Assembly: GCA_964444825.1 (NCBI GenBank)
Contig: CAYUIS010000021.1
Span: forward strand, 1 to 47,465
From: CAYUIS01 sp964444825
Lineage (GTDB): Bacteria; Chloroflexota; Anaerolineae; B4-G1
Length of the DNA: 47,465 bases
Reading direction: 5' to 3'
In this document: in pieces, positions 7,390 through 14,063 of the stretch
Layout: each line of letters opens with the position of its first letter
How positions within the stretch are numbered: the first letter of the stretch is position 1
The notes under the pieces: model-generated
Seen by the model: only the letters and a program-made list of their open reading frames with translations
What the model was told of the DNA's origin: nothing
The model's database searches: none
Position numbers and translations under genes: made by a program

Positions 7390-8424
7390 ATGGAATTTGC
7401 TAGACCACCTTACCTGTATCTTCTGAGTTTGATACCGCTGGCAGTCCTCTTCCTGACCTGGGCCGGTTCGCAGCGCCGCGAGGCTCTGGCCAAATTAGGG
7501 CTTCCCTCTCTGATCGAAGCACTCAGCGCCAACGTAAGCCACCGCCGGCGACGCTGGAAGATGATCCTCTGGTTTGTGGCGCTAGTCGCCCTCATCTTGG
7601 CCCTGGCACGCCCCCTCTGGGGCACTCAGGTGACGGTCAAGGTCCAGGAAGGCGTAGAGATAATGACGGTACTTGACGTCTCCGCCAGTATGCTGGCCGA
7701 GGACATCAAACCCAACCGCTTGGCGCGGGCCAAGCTGACCATCGAGGAGTTGATGGATCACCTAGGAGGCAATGAGGTTGGACTGGTGATCTTTTCTGGG
7801 GCCGCTTTTGTCCAGTTCCCGATCACGGCGGACTTTTACACGGCGCGGGCGTTCCTAGAGGAGACTGGGCCGTCGTCCATCTCGCGGCCCGGTTCCGCGT
7901 TGGAAGAAGCGATCCAGGTGGCGCTGAATGGCTTTCCCGAGCAACGGGCCACGAGCCGCGTCGTTCTGCTCCTCACCGACGGTGAGGGGCACGAGGGCGA
8001 CGCACTGGCGGCAGCCCAGGAGGCCGCCGCTCAGGGCGTTGTAATCCACGCCATCGGCTTTGGCTCTTCCGACGGCGAACCCATTCCGATCCGGGACGCG
8101 AATGGGAGCGTGGTAGGCTACAAGAAGAACGCCGAGGGAGAAACAGTACTCTCCCGCCTAGACGAAATCACGCTGCAGCGGATCGTCGCCGCAACCGGAG
8201 GGCTCTACTACCGCGCCAGCGCCGGAGGTGAGGAGATAGATGCCATCGTCGACGCTATCGCTACGTTGGAAACGAATGAGCAAGAAGGGCAGTTCGAAAT
8301 ACAGGGCGTGGAGCGTTTTGAGTGGTTCGCGGGTATCGCGATTCTAGCCCTGTCCGCCGAGATTCTCCTCCGCGACCGCAGACCAGAACCCAGATCGGGA
8401 GGACAGGCTGTTAAGGGATCTTAA
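7390..8424 (+). CDS. Membrane-anchored VWA domain protein, BatA/BatB-like
   Basis: 344 aa. Two N-terminal membrane segments (about 8-24 and 57-74) flank a short basic cytoplasmic loop. A von Willebrand factor A domain follows (about 88-280), with a C-terminal membrane segment near 315-330, the BatA/BatB layout. MIDAS metal-site residues are D96-x-S98-x-S100 and D197 in LLTDGEG. The usual threonine position is occupied by serine (S169 in RPGSALEEAI), a mild deviation. Known relatives work with MoxR ATPases in envelope-protein maturation or stress tolerance. It opens the 15-kb cluster, is probably translated from a leaderless mRNA, and has a second VWA paralogue at the far end (21820). Confidence 0.88.
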   Translation: MEFARPPYLYLLSLIPLAVLFLTWAGSQRREALAKLGLPSLIEALSANVSHRRRRWKMILWFVALVALILALARPLWGTQVTVKVQEGVEIMTVLDVSASMLAEDIKPNRLARAKLTIEELMDHLGGNEVGLVIFSGAAFVQFPITADFYTARAFLEETGPSSISRPGSALEEAIQVALNGFPEQRATSRVVLLLTDGEGHEGDALAAAQEAAAQGVVIHAIGFGSSDGEPIPIRDANGSVVGYKKNAEGETVLSRLDEITLQRIVAATGGLYYRASAGGEEIDAIVDAIATLETNEQEGQFEIQGVERFEWFAGIAILALSAEILLRDRRPEPRSGGQAVKGS

Positions 8425-8512
8425 TAGGCATCTAACGCTCTTCTAATGTGGCTTTGGTATCATAGCTGGTTAGATGATTCAGACCGATCATCGAGTAATC
8501 TGGGAGGCCGTA

Positions 8513-10399
8513 ATGGCTACGGAAACACCCGAACAAGAATCCCTAGAGTTTCGCGCCGAGGTCCAGCAGTTGCTCAACATCCTCGCCAACTCGCTCTACA
8601 CCGAGCGCGAGATCTTTTTGCGGGAGTTGATCTCCAATGCATCCGACGCGCTGCACCGCATCCAGTTCGAGATGCTCACAGATCGCGACGTCCTGGACCC
8701 TGAGGCCGAGCTGGCGATTCGCCTGGATTTCGATGAGCAAGCCCGGACGCTGACCATCTCTGACACGGGCATCGGCATGACACGTGAAGAACTGATTGCC
8801 AACCTGGGCACCATCGCCCATTCCGGCGTGACAGCCTTCCTAGAGAGCCTGGCAGAGGGCCAGCGCCCAGGGGATCTCATTGGGCAGTTTGGCGTAGGTT
8901 TCTATTCTGTCTTTATGGTTGCCGAAGAGGTCGCAGTAACCACGCGCTCCTACCATCCTGACGCGCAGGCCTGGCGATGGACCTCGCGCGGTGACAGCCG
9001 GTTCACCCTCGGCATCGCCGACAAAGACGACCGAGGAACGACAATTGAGGTGAAGCTGAATGAGGATGCCAAGGAGTTCGCATCCGCCTGGCGGCTGGAA
9101 CAGATCGTGAGAAAGCACTCCGATTACGTCGCGTTCCCCGTATACGTCAAGGACAACGTAGCCAATCGGCGGACCGCCCTCTGGCGCAAGTCGCCGCAAG
9201 ATGTGGAGGAAGAGGAGTACGCTGACTTCTACCGGCAACTGACGCTCGACTTTGAGGAACCGTTGTTGCACATACACCTGATCGCCGATGCGCCGGTTGA
9301 CATCCGCAGCGTCCTCTACGTGCCCCGCAAACTTGAGCGCGGTATTCTGAGCCCGCGCAGCGATCACGGTCTCAAGCTCTATTCGAAAAAGATCCTCATC
9401 CAGGAGTACAACAAGGACCTGCTTCCAGAGTACCTGCGCTTCGTAGAGGGAGTGGTGGATTCGGAGGACATCCCCCTCAATATCTCACGGGAAACGGTCC
9501 AGAGCAACCGGGCGATGAGGCAGATTCAAAAGGCGCTGACGAGCCGAGTGGTCAAGGCACTCCAGGAGCTTTCAGAAGATAAGCCCGAGGACTATGCCGT
9601 TTTCTGGGATCAGTTCGGCGCCTTTATCAAACAGGGGGTAGCCACCACTCCCCTTGATCACGAGAACCTGCTGCCCCTACTGCGATTCTACTCCTCCAAG
9701 TCCGGCGATGACCTGGTTTCCCTGAACAGCTACGTCGAGCGGATGGCTGGCGACCAGCAAGCCATCTTTTACATCCTGGGCGATGACCGCGCCTCTGTGG
9801 CCCATAGCCCGCATCTCGACTACTTTAGGACTCACGATGTTGAGGTGCTCTATCTGCTCGATCCCCTTGACGGATTCGTGATGCAAGCGCTGAGAGAGTA
9901 CCAAGGCACGCCCTTCAACAACGTGGACGATCCGAGCCTGGAGTTGCCCGAGGCAGAACAGGAGGCGGAAGGCGAGGCCAGGGCAGAGGATGGCGTGGCC
10001 CAGGCCGCTTTTGACCAGGTGATCAGGCGCTTCAGGGGCGTACTGGGCGAACGGGTGACTGAGGTTCGCGAGTCAAAGCTACTCACCGATAGTCCGTGCC
10101 GTCTAGTCTCGCGCGAGGGTGGCCCCGAGAGAGAGTTGCAGCGAGTCCGGCGTCTGCTGGAGCGGGACTTTGAGACGCCAGCCAAGATCCTCGAAATCAA
10201 CCGGCGGCACCCTCTGATTCAGAATCTGGCACATCTGACCACGACTGACCCTGACGCAGACGTGATCAATGCCGCTATCGAACAGCTCTTTGAGAACTTG
10301 TTGCTGCTGGAGGGGCTGCACCCCAATCCAGCGCACATGGTCCCTCGCATCCAAGCCCTATTGGAAGCTGCGACGCGGACAGAACACAGCACACAGTGA
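8513..10399 (+). CDS. htpG: Chaperone HtpG (bacterial Hsp90)
   Basis: 628 aa ATP-dependent chaperone. The GHKL ATPase domain shows ELISNASDAL near residues 38-47, DTGIGMT near 90 and GQFGVGFYSVFMVA near 120. The middle and C-terminal dimerisation domains follow at normal length. An in-frame ATG exists at 8474, but 8513 is chosen because GGGAGG lies five bases before it and the upstream codons add nothing conserved. The gene sits inside the Bat/MoxR cluster, between the first VWA gene and the TPR lipoprotein, which is unusual and may mean it assists folding of cluster products. Its end is close to, or overlaps, the next gene. Confidence 0.96.
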   Translation: MATETPEQESLEFRAEVQQLLNILANSLYTEREIFLRELISNASDALHRIQFEMLTDRDVLDPEAELAIRLDFDEQARTLTISDTGIGMTREELIANLGTIAHSGVTAFLESLAEGQRPGDLIGQFGVGFYSVFMVAEEVAVTTRSYHPDAQAWRWTSRGDSRFTLGIADKDDRGTTIEVKLNEDAKEFASAWRLEQIVRKHSDYVAFPVYVKDNVANRRTALWRKSPQDVEEEEYADFYRQLTLDFEEPLLHIHLIADAPVDIRSVLYVPRKLERGILSPRSDHGLKLYSKKILIQEYNKDLLPEYLRFVEGVVDSEDIPLNISRETVQSNRAMRQIQKALTSRVVKALQELSEDKPEDYAVFWDQFGAFIKQGVATTPLDHENLLPLLRFYSSKSGDDLVSLNSYVERMAGDQQAIFYILGDDRASVAHSPHLDYFRTHDVEVLYLLDPLDGFVMQALREYQGTPFNNVDDPSLELPEAEQEAEGEARAEDGVAQAAFDQVIRRFRGVLGERVTEVRESKLLTDSPCRLVSREGGPERELQRVRRLLERDFETPAKILEINRRHPLIQNLAHLTTTDPDADVINAAIEQLFENLLLLEGLHPNPAHMVPRIQALLEAATRTEHSTQ

Positions 10400-10419
10400 C
10401 GATAGTTGGCAGACAGGGT

Positions 10420-11202
10420 ATGAGAATACGACGTATCTTGCCATTTGCGGTTTCCGATGTGCGTCTTGTCCTGCTTGTGACCACCATCTCCCTGGCTCTG
10501 TCCGCCTGCGCGCCAGCAGTGGTCCGCCACAATGAGGTGGGCAACGAGCACTTTGGCGAGAGGGCATACGACGATGCCATCACTGAGTATCAACTGGCGC
10601 AGGTGGCCGAGCCCGACCTAGCGGAGCCATATTACAACGCCGCGAACGCCTACAACCGGATGAGCCAGCTTGACACCGCACTGGCACAGACAGAGCAAGC
10701 GCTCAAGACGGCCGACCCAGCGTTGGCAGCACAGGCATGGTATAATCTGGGCAATGCCTTTTTCGATGCTGAACAGTGGCCACAGGCTGTCGAAGCCTAC
10801 AAAGAGGCGTTGCGACTAGAGCCCCATGATGTGGATGCCAAACATAACCTGGAATTGGCGCTACAGAGGCTACGGGAACAGGAACAACAACAACAACAAC
10901 AACAGCAGCAGCAGCAGCAGCAGAACGACCAGCAGGAGCAAGACCAACAAGAGCAAGGAGAACAGAACGACCAAGCTGGAGCAACGCCGACGCCTGAGGG
11001 CCAATCGGCCTCTTCCGCAAGCCAGGAGGAGACGGAACAAGCGACTCCCCAGCCCTCCGGCGCACCGCAACAAGCCCAGGGTATGACAGAGGAACAGGCG
11101 ATCCAACTCCTGGAGGCCCTGCTTAGCGATAGTCAGACTTTGCGAGAGCGCTTGCAGCAGATCCATCAGGCACCGGCACCCGCGCCAGCACAGGATTGGT
11201 GA
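10420..11202 (+). CDS. TPR lipoprotein with a poly-glutamine tract (BatC/BatE-like)
   Basis: 260 aa. A signal peptide ends in the lipobox LALSAC, so the mature protein should be lipid-anchored outside the cytoplasmic membrane. Three TPR-like repeats follow (NEVGNEHFGERAYDDA, YYNAANAYNRMSQLDTA, WYNLGNAFFDAEQWPQA). After them comes a tract of 13 consecutive glutamines and a Q/E/D-rich linker of about 60 residues, then a helical tail (MTEEQAIQLLEALL) ending in tryptophan. ATG 10420 is preferred; a GTG at 10396 overlapping the htpG stop is the alternative, and neither has a good SD. The tail resembles TPR proteins beside VWA genes in Bat operons. The glutamine tract is encoded by pure CAA/CAG triplets. 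Confidence 0.82.
   Translation: MRIRRILPFAVSDVRLVLLVTTISLALSACAPAVVRHNEVGNEHFGERAYDDAITEYQLAQVAEPDLAEPYYNAANAYNRMSQLDTALAQTEQALKTADPALAAQAWYNLGNAFFDAEQWPQAVEAYKEALRLEPHDVDAKHNLELALQRLREQEQQQQQQQQQQQQQNDQQEQDQQEQGEQNDQAGATPTPEGQSASSASQEETEQATPQPSGAPQQAQGMTEEQAIQLLEALLSDSQTLRERLQQIHQAPAPAPAQDW
10885..10923 (+). repeat. (CAA)6(CAG)7 triplet microsatellite inside the TPR gene
   Basis: Six CAA codons are followed by seven CAG codons, in frame, encoding 13 glutamines. Slippage would change the length by whole codons without breaking the frame. Pure triplet runs of this length are uncommon in bacterial coding DNA. Confidence 0.9.
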
Positions 11203-11239
11203 CCAGTGATAGACGGCATGGAGTAGACGGCGGACAGGG

Positions 11240-13084
11240 ATGCATACACACGACGCATCACGCTACACCCAACACCTATTACGCATTGCGCACTACGGAT
11301 TGCGGATTGCATATCACGTGTTGCGCTACGTGTCACCATTCTGTATCATACTGCTCGGGCTAGCCAATCCCGCTTACGCCCAGAATGACTTCACCTTCAC
11401 CGCGTCAGTGGATCGAAACACCATCACCACCGATGACCTGCTCACATTGCAGTTGACGCTGACCGGAGCTTTTGACAACGCCAACCAACCACAGTTGCCC
11501 ATGCTGGAAGGCTTTGCCGTCGTCGGCTCTAGCCAGTCCAGCCAGTTCAGCATCGTCAATGGCAAGACCTCGTCGCAGGTTGTCTTCACGTATCGTCTCC
11601 AACCAATCGGGACTGGCTCACTGATCATCCCCGCTATCCCGATCCAGATGGACGGTCAGACCTATCGGACCGAGCCCATCGGCGTCGAGGTGACGCAAGG
11701 AGCCTCACCTCAGGCTCAACAACCCGCCGGGGAAGCTCCTGCCGATACCTCCGCACCTGGCGAACTAAGCGGACAGAATATCTACGTCGAAGCCGAGGTG
11801 GACAATTCAAGCCCGGTGGTCGGGCAGCAGATCGTCTATCACTTCCGCTTCTATCAGGCCGTCAATCTGTTCAGTCAACCACAGCTAGATTGGCCGGATT
11901 TCACCGGTTTCCTGGGCTATGAACTCTCGCCCAATACCCAGTATTACCAACAGGCAGCCGGTAAACAGTACCTGGTCACCGAGGTGCGTCGGGCGTTGTT
12001 TCCAACCGCGGAGGGCAAGCTGACCATCGGTCCAGCAACACTAACTATCCCGGGGGACTTTTTCAACCGCGGAGTTCAACTCCAGACCCAGGAAGTGATG
12101 GTGAACGTGCACCCACTGCCCGATGAACCACCGCAGGATTTCGCCGGTGCCGTGGGGCAGTTCGAAATCGAGGCCTGGGTTGAGCCTGCCGAGGGCCGCG
12201 TCAACGAACCGGCAACTCTCTTTGTGCGTGTGTCCGGAGCTGGCAACGTCAGCACGCTTCCCGACCCTACCCAGGGCGTGGAGGAAATGCTGCCCGGCTG
12301 GCGGGTCTATGATCCGCAGGTCACCACCGATGTGGGCCAGGATGGAGACGCCATCCGGGGCGAAAAACTGTTCGAGCGCCCACTCGTCCCCAAGACCGAC
12401 GGCGATCTGACCATTCCCCCCCTGGCATTGAGCTTCTTTGACCCAGGGGCGGGCACGTACCACCGTGTGGAGACGGAGCCACTGGTGGTCCGTGTGGCGC
12501 CGGGCGAAGCGCAGACCCCCGGTCCGGTCATCATCGGCACCGGCAAGCAAGACGTGGTTGTGCTGGCGAGCGACATCCGACACATCAAGTCCGCGCCACC
12601 AGCATTGGTGACCAACCGCACATCGTTGTTAGCACAGCCTCTCTACTGGTTGGGATGGGGAATGCCGCTCCTGACCGTGGCTGCCACCTGGCTGTGGGAC
12701 CGGCGGCGGCAGCACCTGGCCCACGATATCGCCTACGCCCGCGCTCAGCGTGCGCGGCGCCAGGCCCGCCAGCGGCTGTCCGAAGCTCGCAAGCTAGTCA
12801 GAACTGGCAAAAGCGAGGACGTGATATACGCGACCGTCGCACGCGCTGTGACCACATATCTGGGCGACAAGCTCGACCTTTCTGCAGCAGGCTTGATACG
12901 TGACACCATCGAACAGGCCCTGTCAACGTCCTCCGTGCCTGACGAAGTGATAGACCGTGTGCTGGCCTGTCTGGATTGGGCGGACTCGGGTCGCTTTGCG
13001 CCTGTGGCAGCCGGACGGAAGGCCAGCGACCTGGTTCAGGAAGCTGAGGAGATAATCACCCGGTTGGAGGAGAACATAACTTGA
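11240..13084 (+). CDS. BatD-family oxygen-tolerance/aerotolerance protein
   Basis: 614 aa as read from ATG 11240. A signal peptide ends near ANPAYA, the extracytoplasmic part (about 50-470) is a series of Ig-like beta domains typical of BatD, a membrane segment lies near 470-490, and a cytoplasmic helical domain ends the protein. The first 26 codons come from a tract of ATTGCGGATTGC-like DNA and look non-native. A GTG at 11318 would give a cleaner signal peptide (VLRYVSPFCIILLGLA), so the start is uncertain. BatD proteins are thought to act with VWA partners and MoxR. It lies 37 nt after the TPR gene. A related, shorter protein is at 20769. Confidence 0.82.
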   Translation: MHTHDASRYTQHLLRIAHYGLRIAYHVLRYVSPFCIILLGLANPAYAQNDFTFTASVDRNTITTDDLLTLQLTLTGAFDNANQPQLPMLEGFAVVGSSQSSQFSIVNGKTSSQVVFTYRLQPIGTGSLIIPAIPIQMDGQTYRTEPIGVEVTQGASPQAQQPAGEAPADTSAPGELSGQNIYVEAEVDNSSPVVGQQIVYHFRFYQAVNLFSQPQLDWPDFTGFLGYELSPNTQYYQQAAGKQYLVTEVRRALFPTAEGKLTIGPATLTIPGDFFNRGVQLQTQEVMVNVHPLPDEPPQDFAGAVGQFEIEAWVEPAEGRVNEPATLFVRVSGAGNVSTLPDPTQGVEEMLPGWRVYDPQVTTDVGQDGDAIRGEKLFERPLVPKTDGDLTIPPLALSFFDPGAGTYHRVETEPLVVRVAPGEAQTPGPVIIGTGKQDVVVLASDIRHIKSAPPALVTNRTSLLAQPLYWLGWGMPLLTVAATWLWDRRRQHLAHDIAYARAQRARRQARQRLSEARKLVRTGKSEDVIYATVARAVTTYLGDKLDLSAAGLIRDTIEQALSTSSVPDEVIDRVLACLDWADSGRFAPVAAGRKASDLVQEAEEIITRLEENIT

Positions 13085-13118
13085 CCTTGATCAAACTACT
13101 TATCAGGAAGGAGAAGCT

Positions 13119-14063
13119 ATGATTGACGTCACTGATCTAACCAAATCGTACGGGCCCATCGAGGCGCTAGGTGGGATCACCTTTCATATCGACCCGGGAG
13201 AAATCGTCGGGCTGCTGGGACCCAATGGCGCTGGCAAGACGACCACCATCAAAATCTTGACCGGCTATCTGCATCCCGACGAGGGCGCCGTAACCGTAAA
13301 TGGATTGGATGTGCTGACCAATACCCGCGAGGTACAGGCACAGATTGGCTACCTGCCAGAGAGCGCTCCGCTATATCCTGAACTCTCGGTGCAAGCATAT
13401 CTCAAGATGATCGCTGAGCTGCGAGAGATTCCCGAGAAAGATCAGCTTGCCCGAATCTCGGACGCTGTCTATGCCACTGGCCTGGTCGATCACGTGATCC
13501 GCCCTATTGGTCAACTGAGTAAGGGATTCCGCCAGCGGGTGGGGTTGGCCCAGGCCATCATCCACAAACCGAGACTGCTGATTCTGGACGAGCCGACCAT
13601 TGGATTAGATCCTACCCAGATCGTCGAGATCCGCCGCCTAATCCGCCGCCTGGCCGCACACAGCACGATTCTTTTTTCCACGCACATCCTATCAGAAGTC
13701 GAGGTACTGTGCGACCGGGTCATTATCCTGATCAACGGTCAAATCAGGGCAGATGCCCGACTCTCAGAGTTGGCCAGTACATCTGATGCGATCCTGATCC
13801 TACAAGAAACACCGTCCGGCGCGGACCAAGCGCTGCGCACGCTGAGCGGCGTAAGCGAGGTTGAGACAGGCAGCACGCCTGAGGGCTATCCCACCTACCG
13901 TATTCTGAGTCAAAGGGATAGGACCGACGGAGCCGATCTCTGTCCGGCGATCTACGATCTGGCAAAGCAGAAAGGATGGGCACTCCGCGAGCTGCGGCGG
14001 GACGTCCGCACGCTGGAGACGATCTTTAACGAGTTGGCGACAGGGCATGAGGTGCAACCGTGA
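13119..14063 (+). CDS. ABC transporter ATP-binding protein, GldA-like
   Basis: 314 aa cytoplasmic ATPase that powers the permease encoded next. Walker A GPNGAGKTT (34-42), signature LSKGF (133-137), Walker B LLILDEP (153-159) and the H-loop histidine H189 are all present, so it should be active. AAGGAG precedes the ATG at 13119. Its stop overlaps the GTG start of the permease gene as GTGA, so the two are coupled. The C-terminal extension after residue 230 is a regulatory-type tail common in ABC-2 exporters. With the next two genes it forms a GldA-GldFG-DUF4340 unit placed in the middle of the Bat-like cluster. Confidence 0.93.
   Translation: MIDVTDLTKSYGPIEALGGITFHIDPGEIVGLLGPNGAGKTTTIKILTGYLHPDEGAVTVNGLDVLTNTREVQAQIGYLPESAPLYPELSVQAYLKMIAELREIPEKDQLARISDAVYATGLVDHVIRPIGQLSKGFRQRVGLAQAIIHKPRLLILDEPTIGLDPTQIVEIRRLIRRLAAHSTILFSTHILSEVEVLCDRVIILINGQIRADARLSELASTSDAILILQETPSGADQALRTLSGVSEVETGSTPEGYPTYRILSQRDRTDGADLCPAIYDLAKQKGWALRELRRDVRTLETIFNELATGHEVQP

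Noticed and set aside
8474..8512. Upstream ATG for htpG
   Set aside because: The 13 extra codons are not Hsp90-like and the ATG at 8513 has the proper SD.
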